64,000 nt of DNA, from NCBI RefSeq assembly GCF_001514305.1, contig NZ_KQ949113.1, forward strand, positions 34,766-98,765, given 5' to 3'. Shown piece after piece: positions 7,946 through 17,287 of this stretch; the first letter of the stretch is position 1, and each line of letters starts with the position of its first letter. A program made the position numbers and the translations under genes. This stretch comes from Streptomyces dysideae. Its GTDB lineage: Bacteria > Actinomycetota > Actinomycetes > Streptomycetales > Streptomycetaceae. Under the pieces are notes generated by a model. It saw nothing but the letters and a program-made list of their open reading frames with translations. It did not search any database and was not told where the DNA came from.

Positions 7946-9196
7946 TCAGAAGCGGCCCGATCCGCGGTACAGGTCCAGCTCGCCGTCCAGTTCGACGGCG
8001 AGCACCGTGGCGTGCGGATCGAGGTCGGCCGCGGTCGGCGGGGCGATCCAGAGGACGCCGACGGCCTCGTGCAGGCCGCCGACGACACGGTGGGAGAGCT
8101 CGGTGCCGGTGCCGAGGACCGTGACCTTGCGGACCGGCGTGACCAGGCCGCGGACGCCTATCTCGGCGCGCGGGATGTCGTACAGCGTGAGATAGAGGGT
8201 GCGGCGGTCGGCGGAGAGGGTGCTGGGCCCGTAGTGGTGCCCGGCCGGGAGTCCCCGCACGGTGCCGTACACGGCGTCGGCGTGCCCGGCGATCCAGTCC
8301 CCCAGGCCTTCGAGACGCTCGACCTGCGGCTGCGGGATGGTGCCGTCCTCCATCGGGCCGACGTCCAGGAGCAGGTTGCCGCCCCCGCCGATGGTCTCCG
8401 TGAAGTAGCTGATCAGCTGACTCAGGGACTTGTGGTTGTGGTCGTTGTGCTGGAAGCCCCACGAGTCGTTGATCGTCAGGCACAACTCCCAGGGGCCGGT
8501 GGGGGGTTCGATGGGGGCGCCCTGTTCCGGCGTGGCGTAGTCGCCCTCGCTGAGCATGCGGGCGTTGAAGACGACGTCGGGGCTGTACGAGCGGATGAGC
8601 GCGGCGAGTTCGGGGATCCGCCACTGTTCCTCGCTGCGGTCCCACTCTCCGTCGAACCACATCAGGTCGGGCCGGTAGCGGGAGGCCAGTTCGCGGATCT
8701 GGCCGTCGCGGTAGGCGATGAAACGCTCCCAGGCGTCGAGGTCCTCGTCCTCGGCGGAGCACTCGGAGTAGCGGTTGTCCTCCATCTCCGGCGGGCGGCC
8801 CGGCTTGCGGGTGGTGGCGTAGTCGGGGTGGTTCCAGTCGGAGTGCGAGTAGTACAGGCCGACCTTGAGGCCCTCCTCGCGCAGGGCGTCGGCGTAGCCG
8901 GTGATGTGGTCGCGGCCCAGGTTGAGATCGCCGTACGCGGTGTCCCAGAGGGCGACGCCGTCGTGGTGGCGGCTGGTCAGGACGGCGTACTTGGCGCCGG
9001 CGCGTGCGAAGAGCTTCGCCCAGGCGTGCGGGTCGTACTTCGCGCCGGTGAAGCGGTCGAGCTGGGACATGTACTGGTCGTGCGGCACGATGTCGTCGTA
9101 GAACGACCAGGACTCCTGGACGCCGTCGACGGCGTAGATCCCCCAGTGGACGAAGATCCCCAACTTGGCGTCGGTGAACCACGGCTGCATGGGCAC
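7946..9196 (-). CDS. Alpha-L-fucosidase, GH29
   Basis: A 416-residue enzyme starting at GTG 9196 after GAGGAG. It removes terminal alpha-linked L-fucose with retention. Family hallmarks are KLGIFVHWGIYAV near the N-terminus, AVLTSRHHDGVALWDT, GLYYSHSDW, and PDLMWFDGEWDRS, whose Asp (about residue 180) is the usual nucleophile. The GGNLLLDVGP segment closes the barrel, followed by a small C-terminal beta domain. There is no signal peptide, so it acts on imported oligosaccharides. It is last of three minus-strand glycosidase genes opposite an ABC sugar importer. Confidence 0.95.
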   Translation of the reverse strand: MPMQPWFTDAKLGIFVHWGIYAVDGVQESWSFYDDIVPHDQYMSQLDRFTGAKYDPHAWAKLFARAGAKYAVLTSRHHDGVALWDTAYGDLNLGRDHITGYADALREEGLKVGLYYSHSDWNHPDYATTRKPGRPPEMEDNRYSECSAEDEDLDAWERFIAYRDGQIRELASRYRPDLMWFDGEWDRSEEQWRIPELAALIRSYSPDVVFNARMLSEGDYATPEQGAPIEPPTGPWELCLTINDSWGFQHNDHNHKSLSQLISYFTETIGGGGNLLLDVGPMEDGTIPQPQVERLEGLGDWIAGHADAVYGTVRGLPAGHHYGPSTLSADRRTLYLTLYDIPRAEIGVRGLVTPVRKVTVLGTGTELSHRVVGGLHEAVGVLWIAPPTAADLDPHATVLAVELDGELDLYRGSGRF

Positions 9197-9281
9197 GGCT
9201 GAACTCCTCGGCGGAAGAAGGGGACTTCACGTGGGGGGTGGGGGCGGGCGCGGTGTGCGCGCCCGCCCCGGGTGCCGGTGG

Positions 9282-12200
9282 CTACCGGGCGGTGGTACCG
9301 CGCCGCAGACGCAGCGTCAGGACCTGGAAGGGGCGCAGTGAGACCGCGACCCCGCCGTCGCCGTCCACGTCCGTGTCCTCGAGCGGCCGCTCCAGGAGGT
9401 CGGTCACCTGTGCGCCGGCCAGCGGGAATCCGGTGCGCAAAACGCCCTGCGCACGGCCGCCACGTGACTCGTACAGGCGTACCACCACGTCGCCCGACGC
9501 GTCGTCGGCGAACTTGACCGCCTCGACGGTCACGCCGTCGCCGGACACCGAGACGACCGGTTCCGGAGCGCCCGCCGAATCCGCCACGCGCAGCGGCAGG
9601 TTGAGGGCGTAGCCCTCGGCGACCGTGTCCTCGATGGTCGCGCCGGGCAGCAGCGCGTAGGTGAAGCGGTGCCTGCCCTGGTCGGCCTCGGGGTCCGGGA
9701 TCCGCGGGGCGCGGACCAGGCTGAGCGCGACCGTGGTGGTCGTACCTCCGTCCTCGCGGACCGTGCGGGAGACGTCGTGGCCGTAGGTGGAGTCGTTGAG
9801 GACGGCGACGCCGTAGCCGGGCTCGGCGATGTGCACCCAGCGGTGGCCGGAGACCTCGAAACGGGCCGCCTCCCAGGTGGTGTTGGTGTGGGTGGGCCGC
9901 TGGACGTGGCCGAACTGGATCTCCGCGGAGGAGTGCGCGGCCCGGACGTCCACCGGGAAGCCCGCCTTGAGGATCTTCTCGGCCTCGTGCCAGTCGATGT
10001 CGGTCTCGATGTCGATACGGGAGCTGCCCGCGCGGACCGTGATCGTCTGGGTGATCGTCGACCCCTTGCCGAAGGCGCGCTCGACGCGGATCGCTCCGAC
10101 GAGCGGGCTCTCCTCGACGACCGTGACGGACTCGGCGTCCAGCAGGTCCTTGTAGCGGTTCTTGTAGTGCTTGTCGATGTCCCAGGCATCCCAGTAGTTC
10201 GGGAGGTCGGTGTGCAGGCGCAGCAGGTTGCCCTTGCCGGCGAGGACTTCACGGTCGGCCCGTAGATCGAATACGGACGACAGTGTGCCGTCCTCCGCCA
10301 CTTCCACCCGGACCAGACCGTTGTCCAGGACCCGACCGGTCACGGTCACGGTCACGGGCCGGGCGGGCTCGGCGTCCGCCAGGGGCGCGCAGCCGTTCGC
10401 GGGCACCTCGACGTACACCGGTGCGCCCTCGGGCGTGCGGACCACCTCGGCACGGTCGTACGGGCTCGTGTTGAAGACCCGCGGGGTGCCGCCACCCAGC
10501 GCGGCGACCGCCTCGGCGGTCAGCGCCTCCAACTCCTCGGCCACCCGCGCGTATTCGGCCTCGGCCTCCCGGTGCACCCAGGCGATCGAGGAGCCCGGCA
10601 GGATGTCGTGGAACTGGTGCAGCAGGACCGTCTTCCACAGCCGGTCGAGCTTCTCGTACGGGTACGTGTAGCCCGGCGCGTGCAGTGCGGCGGTTGTCGC
10701 CCACAACTCGGCCTCGCGGAGCTTGTGTTCGCTGCGCCGGTTGCCCTGCTTGGTGCGGGCCTGCGAGGTGTAGGTGGCGCGGTGCAGCTCGAGGTAGAGC
10801 TCGCCGTTCCAGACCGGGGCGTCCTCGTATTCCGCACGGGCCTTCGCGAAGAACTGGTCCGGGTGCTCCACGACGACCTTGGGTGAGCCCTCCAAGTCGG
10901 CGAGCCTGCGGGCCCGTTCCATGATCTCGCGGGTGGGGCCGCCACCGCCGTCGCCCCAGCCGAAGGGGGCGAGGGAGCGCGTACCGCCGCCCTTCTCCGA
11001 GTAGTTGCGGACGGCGCGGTCCATCTCCTCGCCGCTGAACCGGGCGTTGTAGGTGTCGACCGGCGGGAAGTGCGTGAAGATGCGGGTGCCGTCGATGCCC
11101 TCCCACCAGAAGGTGTGGTGGGGGAACTTGTTGGTCTGGTTCCAGGAGATCTTCTGGGTGAGGAACCACTCGTTGCCGGCCAGTTTGGCGAGCTGCGGGT
11201 AGGCGGCGGTGTAGCCGAAGGAGTCCGGCAGCCAGACGCCCTTGGTCTCGATGCCGAAGTGCTCGATGAAGAACCGCTTGCCGTGGATCAGCTGGCGGGC
11301 CATCGCCTCACCGCCGGGCAGGTTGCCGTCGGCCTCCACCCACATGCCGCCGACCGGCGCCCACTGGCCCTTCTTCACGGAGTCCTGGATGCGGGCCCAC
11401 ACGTGCGGGTAGTTGTCGCGCACCCACTCGTACTGCTGGGCCTGCGAGCAGGCGAAGATGAAGTCGTCGTACTCGTCGGCCAGCGAGGTCACGTTGGAGA
11501 AGGTGCGCGACGTCTTGCGCTTGGTCTCCCGGATGGGCCACAGCCAGGCGGAGTCGATGTGCGCGTGGCCGACGCCGGAGATGGTGTGGGCGCTGGCGTG
11601 CGCGGGCCGGGCCAGGACGGGGGCGAGTACCTCGCGGACAGCGGCGGCGCTGCCGGCGACGTCGTCCAGGTCCAGGGTGTCCATGGCGCGGTCGAGGGCG
11701 TGCATGATCTCGTGGCGGCGCGGCTCGTGCTCGCCGAGGTGGACCATGAGCCCGCGCAGCACTTGGAGGTCCAGGTCGAGGTGCCAGACCTCCTCGTCCA
11801 GAACGGCGATGTCGGCGCGCTGGAAGACGTAGATCGGCTTGTCGCCGGCCGTGAGGATGTCGCCCATGGGCGTGATCTTGGAGAAGTTGTCGGCGAGGAT
11901 GTCGGGGTTCGAGGCCGCCTCGACCAGGTAGTCGATCCGCTCGCCGCCCGTCGCCGGGTTGGCGATCGGCACGTACTGGTTGAGCGGGTTGACCGCCTTC
12001 AGCGGCGTCCCGTTCGTCAGGTGGACCAGCGCCTCGGCCTGGTTGCCGGGCCATTCGCCCACGAAGCCGAGGTCGATGACCGCCTCGACGCGCTTGCCGG
12101 CCCACTCGGCGGGCACCTGTCCGCGCATCCGGAACCAGGTCGTGCCCCACGGCGGACCCCACGGGGTGTCCATCGCGACGGGCTCGTACGGCGCCGCGGC

Positions 12201-12344
12201 GGCCTCCGCGAACGGGACCGGCTCGCCCGGCGCCTGCCAGGCCTCGACCTCGAAGGGGACGGTGGCCGCGTAGATCGCGGGCTTGATGCGCTGGGTGTGG
12301 ACGCGCTCGACGCGCTCCTCGATCCTGCGGCGTTCGTCGTGCAT
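9282..12344 (-). CDS. Alpha-mannosidase, GH38
   Basis: A 1,020-residue intracellular alpha-mannosidase, the usual family length. Zinc-site motifs are all present: GHAHIDSAWLWPIRETKRK (near residue 260, HxHxD...W), GVWLPDSFGYTAAYPQ (near 365, Asp nucleophile and zinc ligand) and LLHQFHDILPGSS (near 573). The N-terminal extension and C-terminal beta-sandwich match bacterial GH38 enzymes. ATG 12344 has GGAG seven bases upstream. It lies 59 bp after the GH4 gene with a LacI-like palindrome in the gap, and 85 bp before the fucosidase. It would hydrolyse mannosides released from an imported glycan. Confidence 0.95.
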   Translation of the reverse strand: MHDERRRIEERVERVHTQRIKPAIYAATVPFEVEAWQAPGEPVPFAEAAAAPYEPVAMDTPWGPPWGTTWFRMRGQVPAEWAGKRVEAVIDLGFVGEWPGNQAEALVHLTNGTPLKAVNPLNQYVPIANPATGGERIDYLVEAASNPDILADNFSKITPMGDILTAGDKPIYVFQRADIAVLDEEVWHLDLDLQVLRGLMVHLGEHEPRRHEIMHALDRAMDTLDLDDVAGSAAAVREVLAPVLARPAHASAHTISGVGHAHIDSAWLWPIRETKRKTSRTFSNVTSLADEYDDFIFACSQAQQYEWVRDNYPHVWARIQDSVKKGQWAPVGGMWVEADGNLPGGEAMARQLIHGKRFFIEHFGIETKGVWLPDSFGYTAAYPQLAKLAGNEWFLTQKISWNQTNKFPHHTFWWEGIDGTRIFTHFPPVDTYNARFSGEEMDRAVRNYSEKGGGTRSLAPFGWGDGGGGPTREIMERARRLADLEGSPKVVVEHPDQFFAKARAEYEDAPVWNGELYLELHRATYTSQARTKQGNRRSEHKLREAELWATTAALHAPGYTYPYEKLDRLWKTVLLHQFHDILPGSSIAWVHREAEAEYARVAEELEALTAEAVAALGGGTPRVFNTSPYDRAEVVRTPEGAPVYVEVPANGCAPLADAEPARPVTVTVTGRVLDNGLVRVEVAEDGTLSSVFDLRADREVLAGKGNLLRLHTDLPNYWDAWDIDKHYKNRYKDLLDAESVTVVEESPLVGAIRVERAFGKGSTITQTITVRAGSSRIDIETDIDWHEAEKILKAGFPVDVRAAHSSAEIQFGHVQRPTHTNTTWEAARFEVSGHRWVHIAEPGYGVAVLNDSTYGHDVSRTVREDGGTTTTVALSLVRAPRIPDPEADQGRHRFTYALLPGATIEDTVAEGYALNLPLRVADSAGAPEPVVSVSGDGVTVEAVKFADDASGDVVVRLYESRGGRAQGVLRTGFPLAGAQVTDLLERPLEDTDVDGDGGVAVSLRPFQVLTLRLRRGTTAR

Positions 12345-12379
12345 GAAAATCTCCAGAAAACCGGGAAGCCAGGGAGAGT

Positions 12380-12393
12380 GGAAAGCGCTTACC
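12380..12393. promoter_or_regulatory. LacI-family-like operator upstream of the alpha-mannosidase gene
   Basis: GGAAAGCGCTTACC is a 14-bp inverted repeat with one mismatched pair, centred on CGCG-type AAGCGCTT, the pattern bound by many actinomycete LacI-family sugar repressors. It sits 36 bp before the GH38 start. No lacI-type gene is in the window, so its regulator would lie elsewhere. Confidence 0.5.
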
Positions 12394-12403
12394 AGCAGCG
12401 CGC

Positions 12404-13744
12404 TTACTTAAGGTACGCCAGGCCGGGATGGACGTCGGTGTAGCCCTCGACCAGCCTGCGGGCGACGTTCACGGAGTCGACCAGCGGGTGCAGCGCGAAC
12501 GCCTTCACCGCCGTCCTGCGGGAGCCGGACTCGGCGGCGGCCAGCACCTCGCGTTCGACCGCCTTGACCGCGCAGACCAGGCCGGTGGCGTGGTCGGGCA
12601 GCGGGGCGACGGCGACCGGGTGGGCGCCGTTGGCGTCGACGAGGCAGGGGACCTCGATGACGGCGTCCGTGTCGAGCACGGAGAGGGTGCCCTGGTTGCG
12701 GACGTTGAGGATCAGGGTGGTGCGCTCGTCACGGGCGATGGCCCGCATCAGGGCGAGGGCCACCTTCTCGTAGCCGCCGGACAGGTCGTCGGCCTCGCGT
12801 TCGCCGGCGCCCGCCGTCTCCCGGTTCTCGGACATGTAGGTGGCCTCGCGCTCGGCGCGGGTACGGTCCCAGGCGGTCAGGGCGGCCGCGTCGGGGCGCT
12901 TCATCTCCTCGTAGAAGCGGGCCTGCTGGTCGGCCAGGAAGGCGCCGCGGGTCTTCTCGGCCTCCTGGTAGGAGCGGACGGCTTCCCGGTTGAAGTAGTA
13001 GTAGTGCAGGTACTCGTTGGGGATCGCGCCCAGCGACTGCAGCCAGTCGACGCCGAAGAGCTTGCCCTCCTCGAAGGAGCCGAGCAGATCGGGGTCGGCG
13101 AGCAGGCGCGGCAGCTCGTCGCGGCCGGCGATGCGCAGGCCGCGCACCCAGCCGAGGTGGTTGAGGCCGACGTAGTCGATCCATGCCTCGCCCGGGTTCT
13201 TGGCGCCGAGCACCCGGGCGATACGGCGGCCGAGGCCGACCGGCGAGTCGCAGATGCCGATGACGCGGTCGCCGAGGTGGCGGGACATGGCCTCGGTGAC
13301 CAGTCCGGCCGGGTTGGTGAAGTTGATGAGCCAGGCGTCGGGAGCCAGGCGGGCCACGCGCTGGGCGATGTCGACGGCGACCGGAACCGTCCGCAGACCG
13401 TATGCGATCCCTCCGGCGCCGACCGTCTCCTGGCCGAGGACGCCCTCCGCGAGCGCGACCCGCTCGTCGTTCGCCCGGCCCTCCAGGCCGCCGACGCGGA
13501 TCGCGGAGAAGATGAAGTCCGCACCGCGCAGGGCCTCGTCGAGGTCGGTGGTGGCGGTCACCTTGGGGGCGTCGGGCACGTCGCCCGCCTGTTCGACGAG
13601 GACCCTGGTCACGGCCGACAGCCGACCCGCGTCCAGGTCGTGCAGCACGACATGGGTGACCCGGCCCTCGGCGCGGTCCCCCAGCAGTGCCCCGTACACG
13701 AGCGGCACCCGGAATCCGCCGCCGCCGAGAATCGTCAGTTTCAC
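12404..13744 (-). CDS. GH4 family glycosidase (6-phospho-beta-glucosidase-like)
   Basis: A 446-residue NAD- and metal-dependent glycosidase of the unusual GH4 redox mechanism. It shows the N-terminal dinucleotide fold MKLTILGGGGFRVP, then LINFTNPAGLVTEAM, IGICDSPVGLGRR with the metal-binding Cys, and YVGLNHLGW with the metal-binding His, all typical of the 6-phospho-beta-glucosidase branch. GTG 13744 follows GGAGGAA. Actinomycetes rarely make phosphorylated disaccharides from ABC-imported sugars, so the true substrate may be unphosphorylated or made by the nearby PfkB kinase. It heads the GH4-GH38-GH29 group. Confidence 0.92.
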   Translation of the reverse strand: MKLTILGGGGFRVPLVYGALLGDRAEGRVTHVVLHDLDAGRLSAVTRVLVEQAGDVPDAPKVTATTDLDEALRGADFIFSAIRVGGLEGRANDERVALAEGVLGQETVGAGGIAYGLRTVPVAVDIAQRVARLAPDAWLINFTNPAGLVTEAMSRHLGDRVIGICDSPVGLGRRIARVLGAKNPGEAWIDYVGLNHLGWVRGLRIAGRDELPRLLADPDLLGSFEEGKLFGVDWLQSLGAIPNEYLHYYYFNREAVRSYQEAEKTRGAFLADQQARFYEEMKRPDAAALTAWDRTRAEREATYMSENRETAGAGEREADDLSGGYEKVALALMRAIARDERTTLILNVRNQGTLSVLDTDAVIEVPCLVDANGAHPVAVAPLPDHATGLVCAVKAVEREVLAAAESGSRRTAVKAFALHPLVDSVNVARRLVEGYTDVHPGLAYLK

Positions 13745-14030
13745 CGGCTTCCTCCAAAGATTCCCCGGCGTTCAGACTGGGCAGCGATCGGATCTCCACA
13801 GAGCATGACACGGGACAGATCTTCGCCCGTTGAGCAGATATCTGCCCGCATGCACGAGTAGGGTCCACACAGTGCGTTGCGAGAACCAAGCACGCGCCGT
13901 CTCCTTGCACTTGTTCCAAGAACCCGGGCTGGTTTCAACCCGGCTGGTGTTGATCGTGTAGGACTCGACCGCTTGCTGAGCGTTCGAGCAGCGTGAGCCA
14001 GGAATCTCCTTCGGTTTCGAGGGAGAGGAT
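13745..14030. other. 286-bp intergenic region with a perfect 12-bp palindrome
   Basis: Leader of the glycosidase genes. It contains the perfect palindrome GCAGATATCTGC at 13835-13846, a plausible regulator site. No convincing short gene was found on either strand, and no clear -10/-35 pair stands out. Confidence 0.45.
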
Positions 14031-14816
14031 TCAAGCTTGCACCTCTCCTGCCACCACTACCTCGACGCGGGCCTCCTCCAGGGAGGCCCGCGTCGCCGCG
14101 TTCACCGGCGCGTTCGTCACCACCACGTCCAGGTCCTCGGGACCGCAGACCTTCGCCATGCCCGTACCCGGGAACTTCGCAGCGTCGGCGAGCAGCACGA
14201 CCTTGTCACTTGCCTTGATCATGGCCCGTTTCACCGGCACCTCGACGACCGTCGTGTCCATCACCTGCCCACCCGGGCGCACTCCACTGGTGCCGAGGAA
14301 GAGCCAGTCGGCGTGCAGCTGGCGCAGGTTGTCCTCGGTGAGGAAGCCGACCAGGGAGCGGTACTCGCGGCGGACCATGCCGCCGAGGAGGACCAGCTCG
14401 ATGCCCTCGTCGTCGGCGAGCTCCTCGTACACCACCAGGTTGCTGGTGATCACCGTGAGGCGGCGACCGTGCAGCTGGCGGGCCAGCCGGTAGGCGGTGG
14501 TGCCGATGTCGAGCAGCACCGACTGGCCGTCCGCGACCATGGCGGCCGCGTGCGCGGCTATCGCGTCCTTCTCGGCCACGCGCACCTCGGCGACCTCGGC
14601 GAAGGGCTGGTCGCCCTCGTCGACGACGGCGCCGCCGTGCACCCGGGTGAGCAGTCCGTCTTCCTCCAGTTTGACCAGGTCGCGCCTGATCGTGGCGGGG
14701 CTCACACCCAGCTGCTCGGAGAGATCGGTCACGGCCGCGGGGCCACCGGAGCGCAGGGCCCGCAGGATGAGTTGATGTCGTCGTTCTGCCAGCACACCAT
14801 GAACACTACTCGTCAT
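14031..14816 (-). CDS. DeoR-family transcriptional repressor
   Basis: A 261-residue regulator. The N-terminal winged HTH reads LAERRHQLILRALRSGG then VTDLSEQLGVSPATIRRDLV, the DeoR signature. The C-terminal DeoR sensor domain has LLDIGTTAYRLARQL, VITSNLVVYEEL and LFLGTSGVRPGGQVMDTTVV, which bind phosphosugars. ATG 14816 is preferred; a TTG two codons earlier is possible, and neither has a strong ribosome-binding site. It is divergent from the PfkB kinase, whose product could be its effector. It is the most likely local repressor of the island. Confidence 0.9.
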   Translation of the reverse strand: MTSSVHGVLAERRHQLILRALRSGGPAAVTDLSEQLGVSPATIRRDLVKLEEDGLLTRVHGGAVVDEGDQPFAEVAEVRVAEKDAIAAHAAAMVADGQSVLLDIGTTAYRLARQLHGRRLTVITSNLVVYEELADDEGIELVLLGGMVRREYRSLVGFLTEDNLRQLHADWLFLGTSGVRPGGQVMDTTVVEVPVKRAMIKASDKVVLLADAAKFPGTGMAKVCGPEDLDVVVTNAPVNAATRASLEEARVEVVVAGEVQA

Positions 14817-14876
14817 CTTCAATCATTTCTATGCTTGCTTCTGCTCAGGTATTGACCAATGTCGCTGGGCGGCGCA

Positions 14877-14896
14877 CGATTCCGATCACCGAATCG
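14877..14896. promoter_or_regulatory. Inverted repeat, possible DeoR operator
   Basis: CGATTC (14877) and GAATCG (14891) form an inverted repeat with an 8-base spacer, midway between the divergent deoR-type and pfkB-type genes. The position suits autoregulation, but no second copy was found in the cluster. Confidence 0.4.
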
Positions 14897-14934
14897 AAGA
14901 GTTTTGACGAACTCTGCGACGAGAGGATGTGCGC

Positions 14935-15957
14935 GTGGACGACGACCGGCCCGACGTGCTGCTGACCGGGCTGCTCTTCTACGACCTCGTTCTCACGGGT
15001 CTGGGCAGGCCGCCGACGCCGGGCGAGGAGATCTGGACCGGCGGCATGGGCTGCGGCCCGGGCGGTATCGCCAACCTGGCGGTGGCCGCCGCCCGCTTCG
15101 GCCTGCGGACGTCCCTGGCCACGGTCTTCGGCGACGACTTCTACGGGGAGTACTGCCGTGACGTCCTCGACGGCCAGGAAGGCGTCGACCTGTCCCTCTC
15201 GCGCACGGCGGACGGCTGGCACACCCCGGTCACCGTCTCCCTCGCCCACGGCGCCGACCGGGCCCTCGTCACCCACGGCCAGGAACCGCCGTACTCGCAG
15301 GACACCCTGATGGGCGACCCACCCGAGGCGCTGACGGCCCTCGTGCACATCGAGGCCGAGCCCCGGGCCTGGCTGGCCAAGGCGGCGGCGAACGGCACAC
15401 AGATCTACGCGGACGTCGGCTGGGACCCCTCCCAGGAGTGGTCGCGCGACCTGCTCGACCAGCTCTCCCTGTGCCATGCCTTCCTCCCGAACGAGACCGA
15501 GGCGATGGCCTACACCCGCACCGACAGCGCGGTCGCCGCGCTCGGCACGCTCTCCGAGCTGGTGCCGGTCGCCGTGGTCACCCGGGGCGGGGACGGCGCG
15601 ATCGCGGTGGACCAGACCACCGGCGAGTACGCGGAGGTCCCGGCCCTCGACATCGACGTCCTGGACGCGACGGGCGCCGGTGACGTCTTCGGCGCGAGCT
15701 TCGTCGCCGCCTCGCTCGGCGGCTGGCCGCTGGAGGAACGGCTGCGGTTCGCGGTCCTCTCCGCCGGCCTGTCCGTCCGGCACCACGGCGGTGCGCTGGC
15801 CGCTCCCGGCTGGTACGGCGTCGACCGGTGGTGGCGCTCGCTGACCGACCCCGAACTGAAGCGCGCGTACGGCTTCCTGGCGGAGCGGCTGCCGGACGAC
15901 CCCGGCCCGCCGGTCGAGTACGCGCCCGTCACACCCCCGAACAGCACCTCCCACTGA
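14935..15957 (+). CDS. PfkB/ribokinase-family carbohydrate kinase
   Basis: A 340-residue sugar kinase. GTG 14935 is chosen because GAGAGG lies eight bases upstream, whereas the GTG at 14929 would be only two bases away. Family motifs are GGMGCGPGGIANLAVAAARF near the N-terminus and the anion-hole and catalytic-base motif DVLDATGAGDVFGASFVA near the C-terminus (Asp of GAGD). It phosphorylates a sugar or nucleoside, probably one released by the glycosidases or carried by the ABC importer encoded directly downstream. Confidence 0.92.
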   Translation: MDDDRPDVLLTGLLFYDLVLTGLGRPPTPGEEIWTGGMGCGPGGIANLAVAAARFGLRTSLATVFGDDFYGEYCRDVLDGQEGVDLSLSRTADGWHTPVTVSLAHGADRALVTHGQEPPYSQDTLMGDPPEALTALVHIEAEPRAWLAKAAANGTQIYADVGWDPSQEWSRDLLDQLSLCHAFLPNETEAMAYTRTDSAVAALGTLSELVPVAVVTRGGDGAIAVDQTTGEYAEVPALDIDVLDATGAGDVFGASFVAASLGGWPLEERLRFAVLSAGLSVRHHGGALAAPGWYGVDRWWRSLTDPELKRAYGFLAERLPDDPGPPVEYAPVTPPNSTSH

Positions 15958-16000
15958 CCCCTTGTCGCACACGGCACACATTCGAAAGGCGGTGGGAGCT

Positions 16001-17287
16001 GTGCGGCTCTCACGAAGAGGCCTGCTGCGCGCGGGCCTGGCCGGTACGGCCGCCACGGCGCTCGGCGGACTGGCGACCGGCTGCGCCGTTCCGACCGGGT
16101 CGACCGGCCGGAACATGGTCCTGTGGTACTGGAGCGGCGGTCTGAGCGACACCGTCGTCAAGGAGGCCAAGGCCCGCTACGACGGCGACGTGACCCTCAA
16201 GGCCCAGCAGATCGGCGGCTACTACCGGTCCAAGCTGATCACCACCATGGCCGGCCGCGCCCACATCCCCGACATCGCGGGGCTCAAGGGCGAGGACATG
16301 GCCTCGTATCTGCCGAACGCCGGCCAGTTCGTGGACCTGCGGACGCTCGGCGCGGACAAGCTCAAGAGCCAGTACCTGGACTGGAAGTGGCAGCAGGCGG
16401 TGGCCCCCGACGGCAGCCTCATCGGCTTCCCGATCGATGTCGGCCCGGTCGTGCACTACTACATGCCCGCCGTATTCGAGAAGGCCGGCCTGCCTCACGA
16501 GCCGGACGACGTGTCCCGGGGGCTCGACACCTGGGACAAGTTCTTCGCGGCGGGCGAACAACTGAAGAAGCGGATCCCCGGGACGTACATCCTCACCGAC
16601 GTCGGCAGCGTCTTCGAGATGTCGATCGGCCAGGGCACCAAGCGATTCGTCGACAAGGACATGCGTTTCATCGGGGACCAGGACCATGTGCGCACGTGCT
16701 GGGACCGTGCCGTGGAGGCCAAGCGGCGCGGGATCGTGTCGAGCATCGTGAGCGGTACGCCCGACTCGATCTCGGCCAAGGAGAAGGGGCTGCTGCCCAG
16801 CGCGCTGAACGCCTCCTGGGCCGCGGGCGACCTCAAGCTCGAAGTGCCGAAGACCGAGGGCAAGTGGCGGGTGGCCAACTGTCCGGGCGGTCCGTCGAAC
16901 GTCGGCGGTTCCTTCCTGGCGATCACCAAGGCGTGCCGGGAACCCGAGCGGGCCTTCGAGATCATCACCTGGATGCTCGACGCGGACAACCAGGCGCAGG
17001 GCTTCGTGGAGGCCGGGCTCTTCCCGTCGACGCCGGCCTCGTACTCGATGAAGAAGCTGCGCGAGCCCGACCCGTTCTTCGGCGACCAGATCACGATGGA
17101 CGTCTACGGGCCGGCCGCCGAGAAGATCCCGGTCGCCTTCAACAGCCCGTACGACATCGCCCTCGGGCAGCCCATCCGGGACGAGATCAAGAACGTGGGC
17201 GTCCTCGGCAAGAATCCCGACGAAGCCTGGAGTGACGCCATGAGCAAGTGCCGTCGCATAGCGGACCACCTGGGGGTGAGTTACTGA
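16001..17287 (+). CDS. ABC transporter sugar-binding lipoprotein
   Basis: A 428-residue extracellular solute-binding protein (family 1). The N-terminus has a signal with paired arginines (RLSRRGLLRAGLAG) and a lipobox LATGC, so it is anchored to the outer face of the membrane by a lipidated Cys. The mature part has the MalE-like fold (MVLWYWSGGLSDTVV, then FPIDVGPVVHYYMPAVFEK). GTG 16001 is preferred over the upstream GTG 15992 and TTG 15962. Its TGA overlaps the ATG of the first permease, so binding protein and channel are co-translated. Confidence 0.92.
   Translation: MRLSRRGLLRAGLAGTAATALGGLATGCAVPTGSTGRNMVLWYWSGGLSDTVVKEAKARYDGDVTLKAQQIGGYYRSKLITTMAGRAHIPDIAGLKGEDMASYLPNAGQFVDLRTLGADKLKSQYLDWKWQQAVAPDGSLIGFPIDVGPVVHYYMPAVFEKAGLPHEPDDVSRGLDTWDKFFAAGEQLKKRIPGTYILTDVGSVFEMSIGQGTKRFVDKDMRFIGDQDHVRTCWDRAVEAKRRGIVSSIVSGTPDSISAKEKGLLPSALNASWAAGDLKLEVPKTEGKWRVANCPGGPSNVGGSFLAITKACREPERAFEIITWMLDADNQAQGFVEAGLFPSTPASYSMKKLREPDPFFGDQITMDVYGPAAEKIPVAFNSPYDIALGQPIRDEIKNVGVLGKNPDEAWSDAMSKCRRIADHLGVSY

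Noticed and set aside
13741..14034. A 97-codon minus-strand frame in the leader of the GH4 gene
   Set aside because: Arg/Ser-rich, no ribosome-binding site, and irregular third-position composition; not supported as a gene.
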